DNA of 64,000 nucleotides. Source: CAIWHR01 sp963713275 (GTDB lineage: Bacteria > Pseudomonadota > Gammaproteobacteria > Burkholderiales > Casimicrobiaceae). Shown piece by piece: positions 20,969 to 30,092 of the stretch (the stretch's first letter is position 1; every line of letters starts with the position of its first letter). A program made the translations under genes and the position numbers. Under the pieces are notes generated by a model, which saw only the letters and a list, made by a program, of their open reading frames with translations, did not search any database and had not been told where the DNA came from. The DNA lies in the NCBI GenBank assembly GCA_963713275.1, contig CAVQLG010000011.1:1-64000 (forward strand), read 5' to 3'.

Positions 20969-21379
20969 TCAGTCGGCGCCGTAAGATGTCCCGTAGAAGG
21001 TGTGGACGCCGCTGGCCCAGGTTCTATCCGACATCGACGGCCAGCGCTCCTTGTTGAAGCCAGGAGCATCTTTCAAGGTTTCCTTCGTGACGTTGAGCGT
21101 AAAGCGTTTGTTCACCGTGTCGAGCGTCAGCGCCGCCCACGGCACGGCGAACAGCTTATCCCCCATGCCCAGCACACCGCCGAAGGACAGCACCGCATAG
21201 GCGATCTTGCCCGAGGCCATGTCAATCATGAACTCCTTGATGTCCCCGAGGTTCTCGCCGTCCTTGTTGTAGACGTCGTTGCCGAGAAGCGTGTTCGCAC
21301 CCATCAACGCCGGGCCGGGGCCATCACTGCTGTTGGCGTACATGCCGAAGTTGTCGCGAGTTACGTAGTTCGTTCCCAT
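20969..21379 (-). CDS. PRC-barrel domain protein
   Basis: This 136-residue protein contains one PRC-barrel (about 28-100). LLGNDVYNKDGENLGDIKEF is followed by the typical strand AYAVLSFGGVLGMGDKLFAV and the FTLNVTKETLKDAPGF segment. Free-standing PRC-barrel proteins of this type occur near CsbD and BON genes and are linked to stress responses; their partner is unknown. The ATG follows AAGGAAAG. A Crp-like palindrome lies 180 bp upstream. The stop codon lies inside a short inverted repeat (GGCGCC, 20960-20980). Confidence 0.85.
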   Translation of the reverse strand: MGTNYVTRDNFGMYANSSDGPGPALMGANTLLGNDVYNKDGENLGDIKEFMIDMASGKIAYAVLSFGGVLGMGDKLFAVPWAALTLDTVNKRFTLNVTKETLKDAPGFNKERWPSMSDRTWASGVHTFYGTSYGAD

Positions 21380-21534
21380 GTTCTTTCCTTGTGTCAGAGA
21401 TGAAGGATCACGCGTCAACGCGTCCGATCGGTCGAATGCGGGGCGCAACATAGTTATCCGGAAGCGCGGCATGCATAGTCTGCACTCCCGACCCACCCAC
21501 GCTCGAATCTCGAGACCCCGAAGACCGCCCTTGC

Positions 21535-21579
21535 AGCATGCCTGCCGGGTCGCGCGGTGTCTGTGCGGTAGCGAACGAT
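21535..21579 (-). promoter_or_regulatory. Crp-like palindrome upstream of the PRC-barrel gene
   Basis: TCTGTGCGGTAGCGAACGAT at 21560-21579 is well conserved in its left half. CATGCT (21535-21540) occupies the expected -10 place but is a poor hexamer. A better TATGTT exists nearer the gene (plus-strand AACATA at 21446-21451), so the true start may be there. Confidence 0.5.
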
Positions 21580-21795
21580 GCGGGCAGGTAGGCGTTTCGA
21601 TTTCCCGCGGCGGCCGGCGGTGCGCGTTGGACTCGTGGTTCGCGAGCGCGATCTTCTTGTCCAGGAGGCTCGCCACCTGCTCCGCGTCGACCACCAGCAC
21701 CGCTTGGCGCGGGAGCTGCTCGGTGAGATGTCTCGACAACGGATGTATGATGCCCGCCACCTGCCCCTAACGTACTCATTCTCCGCCTTGATGCC

Positions 21796-22555
21796 TTGTC
21801 AGCAGTTCCAAGAGACCATCTGATCGGCGCTGACACCTACCCGATTTCGTTGGCCAGATTGCGGTCTTCCGAACAACGCCTGTTGACTGAATTGGACCGC
21901 TCCGCACGCTTTCGGATGCGGGCGTTCGAGGACGAAACGTATGCTGCACGAAGGGCGAAGCTGCGCCAATGGCAAGCTCACCGCCTTGCGCGGACTCATG
22001 CCGATCTGCTCGAATCCCCCAAGTTCCATGCCGGCACCGAGTTCTTCCTGAACGGATCTCTATGGATCGAAGGACCTAAGTCAGGGCATCGACCAAGTGC
22101 GGCGCATCGTGCCCGCGATGGTCAAGGTCTTGCCTGGATCGGCGCTCGAGACCATCGCCGACGCCATCGAACTCGACGCTTTGTCCGAGGATCTCGACGC
22201 CGCCATGGTGAGTGCGCTTGGTCCACACATAACTCGCATCTCCCCGGCCTTCTACGCGGACGCCTATCGCAAGGTCGGCCGCCGGAGCGACCGCGAGCGC
22301 CAGATCGGCCTAATCGCCCATCTTGGCCAATCGCTCGAGGGCCTAAAGCGAAAGCCGTTCATAGGCGTCGGGTTTCGGATGATGCGCAAGCCCGCCCAGC
22401 TTGCCGGGTTTGGCGGGCTGCACAGCTTCCTCGAGCGTGGCTATGCAGCCTTTCGCATGATGAGCGGCAGCGACGAATTCCTGACGATCGTCGCCAATCG
22501 CGAGATGCAGGTCTCAGACGCCCTATTTGCAGGCGACGACTCCGTGCTCGGCTGA
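21796..22555 (+). pseudogene. FFLEELY-motif protein, one frameshift
   Basis: The upstream part (about 21835-22050) reads RLRSSEQRLLTELDRSARFR and on to AGTEFFLN, the start of the FFLxxLYG signature that names this proteobacterial family. One extra base near 22053 moves the continuation (DLYGSKDLSQGIDQVRRIVP) to the frame of 22097-22555. There it stays open to the normal end, through LSEDLDAAMV and GFRMMRKPAQLAGFGGLHSFL. The family's function is unknown. A single indel separates the halves, so decay is recent or the base is an error. The 5' start is uncertain. Confidence 0.7.
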
Positions 22556-22796
22556 TCCTATTGATTTCGCTGTCCGGAGGCGCGCCTCGCCGAGGGTCAC
22601 GCCGTAGATCGCGACACTGACCACCTTCCACGGGTCGCCTGCCGACGCTGCCGGCACCACGAGTACGATTGCACCTGCGATGCCAAGACTTCCCCGACGA
22701 GGTGAGTCACCGCGTTGAGCCGTCGCCGTAGTACATGGGTTGGCCGCTTGCCCGTTGAAAGCGCCGTCTCGCTTCGACGAGGCAGGTGACGTTTTC

Positions 22797-25625
22797 TCAG
22801 CCCGACCCGGCGTCCTCCTCGCCGCAGTGCGCCAGGATGTGCGCGCGAGCCGTGTCGCGCAGAGTCACGGTGGCGGCGAAGGCATCCGGCGCGGACGAGG
22901 GGGGAAAGACCGGGCTGCCGACGGTCACGGCAATGGCGCCGCGCCGTGGTAGCCACTGACCTGCCCGGAGCATCGCCCGGGTGCCACGGATGGCGACCGG
23001 CAGCACCGGAACCTGCGCCGACACAGCCGCCGCGAAGGCGCCCAGGTGGAAAGACCCCAGTCCCGGCATGCGCCTGAAAGTGCCCTCGGGAAAAAGCGCG
23101 GTCGAAGTACCTGCCTTCAACGGCGCCGCCAGCCGCCGTGCGTCCTCGACGCTCTGCCGGGCTGCGAAGCGCTCGACGAACTGGACGCCCAGTCCGCGCA
23201 GATAGATGCGTGCCAGCGGATGGTCCAGAAACTCGCGCTTGGCCACGAAGCTGAAGTGCGCTGGAAAGGCGGCGAACAAGGCGATGCCGTCCAGATAGCT
23301 GGCGTGGTTTGCCACCAACACGCAGGGCCCCCGCGGCAGATGGTCGAGACCGCGCACCGCGAGCTCGATGCCGGCGAGCCGCAGGATGACCCGCGCCGCC
23401 AGCCGGTTCACGCGCCAGGCCGCAGCGGGGCGCGGCGCGAGGGCGGTCACCAGCCACGTCGGCGGCGCGATCAACGCGAACAGCAGCCAACCGTAGAGGC
23501 CATAGACGAGGTGGGCAGCCGCTGTCGCCGCATGCTTCGCTTGCGGCAGCAGCGAACCCGCGATCAAGCGGATCACTTGCCACCAGCCCGCGTGCACACG
23601 CACACCCAGCTGTCCAGCCTCGTAGAGTTCGCGACACGCAGTGCGGCGGATCTTTCCGCTCGAGGTCTTGAGCACTGTCTGGGGCCGTGCGAGCACCACC
23701 TCGTCGGGCGGCTCTCCGAGCACAGCCACGGTAGCCTCGACGATCCGCGTGCGCAACGCGTCCTGCTCCGCCGCCCCGGTTGCGCGGGTTTCGGCGAGCA
23801 CCACCAGACGCTCGGTGCCGCTGTTCGGATCGGTGCTGCCGAACACGGCGATACAGCCCCGACGCACTCCTGGAACCGCGCCCACCGCATTCTCCACCTC
23901 GTGGGGATAGATGTTGCGCCCGCCGCGGATGATGATGTCCTTGACCCGGCCGGTGAGATGGACCTCGTCGTCGGCGAGGTAAGCGCGATCCCCGGTGTCG
24001 AGCCAATCGCCATCGAACAGGCGCCGAGTCTCTCCCGGATTGCGGTAGTAGCCAGCGGTGGCCGAGGGCCCCCTGAACTCCAGTCGCCCTTCGACGCGTT
24101 CACCCAGCTCCCGGCCGTGGACATCGACGATGCGCACCTCATGCCCGGGCAGCGGGCGTCCGCAGGAGACGAAGCTCAACGCGGTGGCATCGTCGGTCGC
24201 AGCCGGGTCGGCCCGGCCTGCACGGCTGAAGGGCTGACGGCGGACACGGTCGATGCGCGGCCCGCGCCCCAGTGGCGGACACAGCAGTCCGACCGTGCAT
24301 TCGGCCAGGCCGTACACCGGCGTCATGGCTGCTGGACGAAAGCCGCAGCGGGCGAAGCGCTCGGTGAAGCGGCGCAGCGTCTCGGGGAGCACGGGCTCGG
24401 CCCCATTCGCGGCGAGGCGCCAGGAGCTCAGATCCAGGCTGTCGATCTGGGCGTCGTCGATGCGCTTGACGCACAGCTCGTAGGCGAAATTCGGCGCCGC
24501 AGAGACGGTGCCGCGGAAGCGCTGGATCGTTCGCAGCCAGCGCTCCGGGCGTGCCAGGAAGGCGAGCGGAGACATGACGACCAGCGGAATCGCGAAGTAC
24601 AGGCTGGCGAGCCACATGCTGATCAGCCCCATGTCGTGATACAGAGGCAACCAGCTCACCAGGACGTCGTCCGGCCTGACGTCGATAACTTGGCCGATGG
24701 CGCGGATATTGGCCATGAGGTTGGCGTGGGTGAGCATCACGCCCTTCGGATCACCCGTGCTGCCTGAGGTGTATTGGATAAAGGCGATGTCGTCTCGTCC
24801 GACGGGCACCGGCAGTGGCTCGCGCCCGTAGTCCTTCAGCTCGGCCACGGTCGTAACGCGGCGCAGGCCGGGCACGCGCGCCTCCAGCAGACGCGCCACG
24901 CCCCGCGCCTCCGGCACGGTGACAAGGATCGAGGTTTCCGCGTTGGACAGAATGCCCGCATGGCGGCGTACATGCTCCTCGATCTGGGACAGGCGCGCCG
25001 GCGGATAGATCGGTACCGGAATGCCACCCGCTCGAAGGATGCCGAAATAGGCATCAAAGTATTCCGGGCAGGTAGGCAGCATGATCGCCGCCGTCCGGCG
25101 TGGCTCCAGGCCTGCTCGCTGCAGCCCGGCGGCGACGATGTCGACCTGCCGTTGCAGATCGCCATAACTGATGTTCGTCTCGCCGCTGTCGCCGAGGTGG
25201 ACGATATGCACGCGATCGGGGTGCGCGCGCGCGTGCCAATCCAGCGCCTCGATCAGGGTCTCGGCATCTTCCGGGACGGCCTCGCCGGGCTCCGACCAGC
25301 GCGCCGGCCGAGCGGCAGCCGTGGTGGCTGAAGTAGCCCGCGGAGCACCCTGCAAAGCATTGAGCAGATCGCGCAGGGTCACCGCCCCGCCTAGCGCCTG
25401 TTCCGGGAGGGTTGCCGCGCAGGCGCGCTCGATACGCACCGCGAGTTCTACACGGCTGAGGCTGTCCAGCCCCAGATCCTGCTCAAGGGCGCTGTCCAAC
25501 GTAATCGGGCGAATCCACGCCGTGCCGGGATGCAGCTCGGCGAGAAACTGCCGGGTCAGCGCCAATACGGCGTCAGGCGTTCGCCCGGCCTCGGGAAGGT
25601 CATGATGCGCCGTCTTGCCTGCCAT
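22797..25625 (-). CDS. fused acyl carrier protein / acyl-AMP ligase / 1-acylglycerol-3-phosphate-type acyltransferase
   Basis: The 942-residue protein joins three domains. (1) An ACP domain (about 20-95) has the phosphopantetheine site DSL at Ser55. (2) An adenylate-forming fatty acyl ligase (about 120-660) has YTSGSTGDPKGV at 285-296, GWLDTGDRAY-like DWLDTGDRAYL and the terminal SSGKIRR. (3) After a hydrophobic segment (about 690-740), a PlsC acyltransferase has NHASYLDG (HX4D, His774/Asp779) and FPEGTF near 845. The logic is activation of a fatty acid, loading onto the built-in carrier, and transfer to a lysolipid, resembling Aas but with its own ACP. It is complete, monocistronic and membrane-associated. 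The substrate is unknown. Confidence 0.85.
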   Translation of the reverse strand: MAGKTAHHDLPEAGRTPDAVLALTRQFLAELHPGTAWIRPITLDSALEQDLGLDSLSRVELAVRIERACAATLPEQALGGAVTLRDLLNALQGAPRATSATTAAARPARWSEPGEAVPEDAETLIEALDWHARAHPDRVHIVHLGDSGETNISYGDLQRQVDIVAAGLQRAGLEPRRTAAIMLPTCPEYFDAYFGILRAGGIPVPIYPPARLSQIEEHVRRHAGILSNAETSILVTVPEARGVARLLEARVPGLRRVTTVAELKDYGREPLPVPVGRDDIAFIQYTSGSTGDPKGVMLTHANLMANIRAIGQVIDVRPDDVLVSWLPLYHDMGLISMWLASLYFAIPLVVMSPLAFLARPERWLRTIQRFRGTVSAAPNFAYELCVKRIDDAQIDSLDLSSWRLAANGAEPVLPETLRRFTERFARCGFRPAAMTPVYGLAECTVGLLCPPLGRGPRIDRVRRQPFSRAGRADPAATDDATALSFVSCGRPLPGHEVRIVDVHGRELGERVEGRLEFRGPSATAGYYRNPGETRRLFDGDWLDTGDRAYLADDEVHLTGRVKDIIIRGGRNIYPHEVENAVGAVPGVRRGCIAVFGSTDPNSGTERLVVLAETRATGAAEQDALRTRIVEATVAVLGEPPDEVVLARPQTVLKTSSGKIRRTACRELYEAGQLGVRVHAGWWQVIRLIAGSLLPQAKHAATAAAHLVYGLYGWLLFALIAPPTWLVTALAPRPAAAWRVNRLAARVILRLAGIELAVRGLDHLPRGPCVLVANHASYLDGIALFAAFPAHFSFVAKREFLDHPLARIYLRGLGVQFVERFAARQSVEDARRLAAPLKAGTSTALFPEGTFRRMPGLGSFHLGAFAAAVSAQVPVLPVAIRGTRAMLRAGQWLPRRGAIAVTVGSPVFPPSSAPDAFAATVTLRDTARAHILAHCGEEDAGSG

Positions 25626-25757
25626 CTGACTCTCTACTCAACGAAGCGAGTGCCCCTTTCCGGCACCTCTGGCGCCAGATGCGTGACCGTCCCTCAACCA
25701 GCCGGTGGCGATGGCCGCATGCGATTGCGGCTCGGCGCCGCGGCCGGTCCCTTGATC

Positions 25758-26561
25758 CTACTTGGATTTGCGTGCTGCCGTGGTCTTGGCACGTTTCGCG
25801 GTCTTGACACGCTTGGCGGTCTTGGCCGTGGTGCGCTTGCCTGCCTTCGTAGTCACGCTCTTGGCGGCCTTGGTGATCTTGCGTCCGGTTGCTGACTTGG
25901 CTTTGCTTCTTGCAGCAGCAGGCTTGGCTCCCAGACCCGCGGACATGCCAATCAATATCCCGCTTGCCAGGGTCGCGAAGTTCTGGGTGAGCAGATGCGC
26001 GGTCTTGAAACCCGTCTCGCGCTGCTCACGCATCGCCGCCTGTGCCCGCTTGGCGTAATCCCGGATGGTTGACGCCACCTGAGTGCCAGTGGCGGTGCCA
26101 GACCGCTGGGTCTTCTCCAGCACCCGTCCCCAAGGCGCCTTGAACTTCTCGCTGGCACTGTCCGTCGCCTGCACAATGCTCTGGAGCAATTCGTCCTCGA
26201 ACTTCTCCAGTTCGTCGAGGGCCTGCTTCAGGTTGGAGTCTTCGTAGTCGTAACCTTCGCCCGTCAGCCTATGGAGCGCGACGTTGCTCGCCTGGACCGC
26301 CTTGAGTAATGCGTCGTCGATCCCGGCAACCGTATCGGAAAGCGCTTTCTCGACCTTGATCTCGCGTTTGGCCACGCCGAGACTCACCCCTTCGGTGACG
26401 CTTCGGAGGACCTTCCGGATCTGCTCCAGCGTGAGCTCCCGTTGTTGCAGTGCCTTGAGGGTCAGGTCCCGCACCGCGGCGCGCACGTTGCTGCCTTGCT
26501 TGATCGACTGGGACGCCAAGCTCTTCAGCACTTGGTCGATATCATTTGTAGAATCTGTCAT
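25758..26561 (-). CDS. DUF6781-like protein with histone-like Lys/Ala tail
   Basis: The 267-residue protein starts at the ATG at 26561, behind GAGGAGCAAG. Residues 1-190 are helical and charged (DIDQVLKSLASQSIKQGSNV; KQALDELEKFEDELLQSIVQ), with a phasin-like feel. A short hydrophobic Gly-rich segment (LASGILIGMSAGLG) follows. The last 70 residues are a Lys/Ala/Thr-rich tail (TTAKTAKRVKTAKRAKTTA) like that of PhaF or AlgP. I recall the N-terminal part as DUF6781, function unknown. The layout suggests a polymer-granule or nucleoid-associated protein; that is inference. Confidence 0.65.
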   Translation of the reverse strand: MTDSTNDIDQVLKSLASQSIKQGSNVRAAVRDLTLKALQQRELTLEQIRKVLRSVTEGVSLGVAKREIKVEKALSDTVAGIDDALLKAVQASNVALHRLTGEGYDYEDSNLKQALDELEKFEDELLQSIVQATDSASEKFKAPWGRVLEKTQRSGTATGTQVASTIRDYAKRAQAAMREQRETGFKTAHLLTQNFATLASGILIGMSAGLGAKPAAARSKAKSATGRKITKAAKSVTTKAGKRTTAKTAKRVKTAKRAKTTAARKSK

Positions 26562-26859
26562 GACTTGCTCCTCTGTCACACGGTAGACCGGACCCAACAC
26601 AGCGTTGCATCCCGACTGCTACGGGCAGATGGGACGGCCGCGCAGCACGGGCCCTCACGAAGGTGCGTCGACATGCACCGCACGACCGCGAGCGGCGGGG
26701 CCGGGCGATCCGAACCACCACGATCGGGTTGCGCCAATCCATCCGCTCGTTACAAGGATACCTACAACTTCGATCCAAGCCCCCCCCCCCCGCGCGAGAA
26801 GAAGTTCCGCCCACCAGCGGACGCCCTTCTCGCAAATAACGCTGAACTGCAGCCAGGCA

Positions 26860-27049
26860 CTGTTCACTGCGTCCCTTGCATCCTGCTTGAGGTCGCCACC
26901 CTCCTCCTTACGGTGCGCCAAGAGCATTCTGGATCTTCCCACGATTTTCCAGTGCCTTGTTACCCGCGAGCTTGCCCGCGACCTGCGACTTCCATGATCA
27001 TGCCTTCCACTTGCTTGACGCGGCCTTTGACCAGGGTCTTCTTGTCCAT
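26860..27049 (-). pseudogene. CsbD-like gene remnant (frameshifted)
   Basis: From the ATG at 27049 the minus strand reads MDKKTLVKGRVKQVEGMI, clearly CsbD-like. The frame then breaks near 26990. Other frames continue with the equivalent of KLAGNKALENRGKIQNALG and then EGGDLKQDARDA, which aligns with the C-terminus of the intact copies. At least two frameshifts are present and the normal stop is lost. No Crp-like palindrome is visible upstream, unlike the two intact copies. Confidence 0.7.
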
Positions 27050-27319
27050 ACTGCCAATCTACTCCTGACAACTTGCGCCGGCAAACACCAGCCGGCACGC
27101 CGTGCTGAACGTTTGCTTCGCAAGTCACGAAGCTCGGCCCGCTCGTCGGGTGAGGCTCTCGGGCCAGATTCGCTTCCGTCAAGGAATCTGGTAGCGGCGG
27201 GCAACAGGACTGAGAGTCCTCCTTCAGCCGCTTTGGCTACACTTTGAAAAGCAGGTGCAGCCGGATGGCAGCTCGGCCCTTTGTTCGCTTTCGCATTTAC
27301 CAAGCGCTGTCTGCCAGCC

Positions 27320-27511
27320 CTACGTCTTGCCGTCGCGAGGCCCGAGGAAATACCACAGGATCAGACCCAGCACCGGCAGGAGTACGACTGCGAGCGTCCA
27401 GATCAACTTCTTCTCGTTGGATGCGGAGCTTTGGAAGATGTTGATTATCGCCCAGATGTCGCCAGCGAGTATCAACACGCCCCATAGGCTGTGGTAGCCG
27501 AAGTTCATCAT
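27320..27511 (-). CDS. small membrane protein, PLDc_N (phospholipase D N-terminal-like) type
   Basis: The 63-residue protein has two transmembrane helices (SLWGVLILAGDIWAIINIF and LIWTLAVVLLPVLGLILWYF) and ends in the short motif GPRDGKT. The LLPVLGLILWYFLGPR pattern is the hallmark of the PLDc_N domain found alone in many small proteins. Function is unknown. The gene lies between the CsbD remnant and galU, both on the same strand. Confidence 0.75.
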   Translation of the reverse strand: MMNFGYHSLWGVLILAGDIWAIINIFQSSASNEKKLIWTLAVVLLPVLGLILWYFLGPRDGKT

Positions 27512-27567
27512 GCGTGGTTCCTTCCGTCGTGTGGTGCGGTCGTCAAAAGGGGTGATCGCGCCCCGCC

Positions 27568-28431
27568 TTAGCCGTGCGCAACCGGGCCTGATACGGGACC
27601 GCTCCGGTCATCCGGCGCCACGAGGTCGAAGAAGTAATTGGTGGCATCGCGGAAGCCGCGGAGGGTCCCGCAGTCGAACCTCCTGCCACGGAATCGGTAT
27701 CCGAGCACATCGCCCCGGCTCGCCTGCACGCGCAATGCGTCGGTGAGCTGAATCTCCCCGGCCGCGCCGGGTTCGGTCTCCCGCAGCACATCGAAAATGT
27801 CCGGGGTAAGGATATAGCGCCCGATGATCGCGAGGTTCGAGGGCGCCTCCCCGGCGTTGGGCTTCTCGACCATGTGCTCGATGCGCATCAACCCGGACTC
27901 GATCTCGGGTCCGGCCACGATTCCGTAGTTGCTGGTCTCCGATCGCGCCACCTCTTCGATGGCCACGACGCTGCAATGATGCGCGTTGTACACCCGGATC
28001 ATCTGGGACAGCACGTTCTGGCCATCCGCCACGCACAGGTCGTCCGCGAGAATCACGCCGAAGGGTTTGTCGCCGATCAGCGTTTCGCCGGTAAGGATCG
28101 CGTGCCCCAAGCCCTTTACCGAATTCTGCCGCGTGTAAGAAAAGCTGCACTTGTCGATCAGGTCCCGGATGCCGGAAAGGTACTGCTCCTTCGCCGTGCC
28201 GCTGATCTCGTGTTCAATCTCGTAGCTGACGTCGAAGTGATCCTCGATCGCGCGTTTGCCGCGCCCGGTCACGAAAGCGATGTCGAAAATGCCGGAGTCG
28301 ACCGCTTCTTCGACGGCGTACTGGATCAGCGGCTTGTTCAAAATCGGCAGCATCTCCTTCGGCATCGCCTTGGTCGCGGGGAGAAAGCGGGTGCCATAGC
28401 CAGCAACGGGAAACAGGCACTTCTTGATCAT
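27568..28431 (-). CDS. galU: UTP-glucose-1-phosphate uridylyltransferase
   Basis: The 287-residue enzyme makes UDP-glucose from UTP and glucose-1-phosphate. It has the nucleotide-binding start IKKCLFPVAGYGTRFLPATK (about 2-21), KEMLPILNKPLIQYAVEEA, the metal-site region LADDLCV, and the C-terminal FRGRRFDCGTLRGF. The ATG at 28431 follows AGAGAGGAAG; longer frames to 28512 lack homology. UDP-glucose is the substrate of the glucan synthase at 2454-11311, so the two may be functionally linked although not adjacent. Confidence 0.95.
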   Translation of the reverse strand: MIKKCLFPVAGYGTRFLPATKAMPKEMLPILNKPLIQYAVEEAVDSGIFDIAFVTGRGKRAIEDHFDVSYEIEHEISGTAKEQYLSGIRDLIDKCSFSYTRQNSVKGLGHAILTGETLIGDKPFGVILADDLCVADGQNVLSQMIRVYNAHHCSVVAIEEVARSETSNYGIVAGPEIESGLMRIEHMVEKPNAGEAPSNLAIIGRYILTPDIFDVLRETEPGAAGEIQLTDALRVQASRGDVLGYRFRGRRFDCGTLRGFRDATNYFFDLVAPDDRSGPVSGPVAHG

Positions 28432-28729
28432 CTGCGCTTCCTCTCTGAAAGTGCATCCTCGCGGTGAGTCGAGGGCCGGTAACGACCATCGTCGAGCCGA
28501 TGGCAGAGTCACGCCATCTTCTACCAGGTGCAGGGGTCATGGTCTTTACCGGCGGTTGGCAAGGCGCTCCCGGAGTCAAAGCCTGTGAATCACGCTGCTG
28601 CGCGGCCGGATTGCTCCGTTGCTCACTCGCTCCCTCCTCGCCACTCTACTTGATATGTCTCGTCGCTGGCGTCGTTCGCGCCTTGCACTCCGGCCGCTCG
28701 CGACGACTTCTTCGCAGGCTCTCAGCGGC

Positions 28730-29449
28730 TCAGATCGCCGTCGTTGCCGGGAGCAGGCGTTGGTACTCCTTCCTGAGCGCGGCATAGCACTCGCAGGTGC
28801 GCCGTTCGAGCCCCGCCCGATCCAGGACCGTGATGTGGCCGCGGTGGTAGCGGATCAGCCCTGCCTCATGCAAGTGACCGGCGGCTTCGGTGACCCCTTC
28901 GCGCCGCACGCCGAGCATGTTGGCAATGAGTTCCTGCGTCATCACGAGTTCGTTGGACGGCAGCCGATCCAGGCTCATCAGCAACCAGCGGCACAGTTGC
29001 TGGTCCAGCGTATGGTGGCGGTTGCACGCCGCCGTCTGTGCCATCTGGGCGATGAGCGCCTGGGTATAGCGCAGCAGCAAGTGCAGCACCGGCCCGACGC
29101 TTTCGAACTCCCGCAGCAGGAAACGCCCCCGCAGCCGGTACGCTTGGCCGGCGCTTTGGACTATCGCGTGCTGGGTCGTCGTTTCGCCTCCGAGGAATAC
29201 CGAGACGCCGACCAGGCCCTCGCGTCCAACCAGCGCGATCTCGGACGAGGCGCCGTCTTCCATCACGTAAAGCAACGAGACAATGGACGACGTCGGAAAG
29301 TACACATGCCCCAATGGCCTGCCCGGCTGGTAGAGCACCCCGCCGAGCGGCATGTCGACGAATTCCAACTGCGGCAGCCAACGCGCCCAAATGGCGTCGG
29401 GCAGCATGGCAAGGAGTTGGTTCTGCCGCGGATCTATGCCACAAGCCAT
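28730..29449 (-). CDS. Crp/Fnr-family transcriptional regulator (paralogue 3)
   Basis: The 239-residue protein is very similar to paralogue 2 from HVYFPTSSIVSLLYVMEDG to the end: the same barrel, the same NRHHTLDQQLCRWLLMSLDR dimerisation region, and the same recognition helix LGVRREGVTEAAGHL. It lacks the N-terminal extension of paralogue 2. The ATG at 29449 was chosen for the GGAG seven bases upstream; a GTG at 29470 would add seven residues. Unlike the other two regulator genes, no Crp-like palindrome is seen upstream. Because its recognition helix matches that of paralogue 2, the two probably read the same site. Confidence 0.85.
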   Translation of the reverse strand: MACGIDPRQNQLLAMLPDAIWARWLPQLEFVDMPLGGVLYQPGRPLGHVYFPTSSIVSLLYVMEDGASSEIALVGREGLVGVSVFLGGETTTQHAIVQSAGQAYRLRGRFLLREFESVGPVLHLLLRYTQALIAQMAQTAACNRHHTLDQQLCRWLLMSLDRLPSNELVMTQELIANMLGVRREGVTEAAGHLHEAGLIRYHRGHITVLDRAGLERRTCECYAALRKEYQRLLPATTAI

Positions 29450-30092
29450 CCCGCGCTCCGCATTGACCACTACGAGACTGCAATTTTACTACTGCCGCGC
29501 GCGACTGGGTTTGCAGGGCGCGGGACGCCGTGAGCGCGATCAAGAGGAGCGACGTGCGCCGGGCAAGTCTTGTCAGAATGGCTGCGGGTCTACAGGCGGG
29601 TCTGCGGATGCGCGAGGCGGGACCCTTTTGCCCGCATTGAGCGAAGTCAACTCTTGCGGCCGGCTCGACGGCGATCCGTGAGGCTGGTCCAAGTCTTCGG
29701 CGGCATCTAGCCGGCCCACTCCGACATTCCAACACGAGATGGTGCCGTTCGTGCGGTTGGAATTCCAGTCCTTCGCGAATTGCTCGCCTGAACCGCGCCC
29801 CCTAAACGATCGCGTCGAAGGCCCGTGCGATCTGCGCTCAATAGCGGATACCTTCCCGCCGATGGCGAGCCGGCGGCGCACCAGTCGCCTTGCCGCAGAG
29901 CGAACTCGTTGCAAGCGATCTCACGAAGGCGCAGACTCAGACTGAGCCCCGCGCGTGTCACACGGGCGCAACCATAAAGGGAAAGACATTTCGCCCACTT
30001 TTCCGCGCCGCCGGCGCAGCGCCGGCTGCGATCCGCGACGGTCAGTGCTTAGACGTCTGTCGACGTGATCGAAATCGTCGGAAACAAATCAC
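29450..30092. other. 640-bp stretch without a gene; contains an inverted-repeat copy
   Basis: No recognised coding region. The right end (29988-30053) is a GC-rich sequence with an inverted copy at 43994-44059, and it holds a strong internal hairpin (GCCGGCGC-AG-CGCCGGC). Confidence 0.45.
29988..30053 (-). repeat. GC-rich inverted repeat, copy A
   Basis: Read on the minus strand this 66-bp segment aligns with 43994-44059 at roughly 85-90% identity by eye, sharing CACTGACCGTCGCGG and GCGCCGGCGGCGCGGAAA. Copy B lies just outside an IS4-like transposase remnant, so these may be ends of one IS family; this copy would be a solo end. Confidence 0.6.

Noticed and set aside
20960..20980. GGCGCC inverted repeat as terminator of the PRC-barrel gene
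   Set aside because: The stem is only 6 bp, overlaps the last codons and has no T-run.
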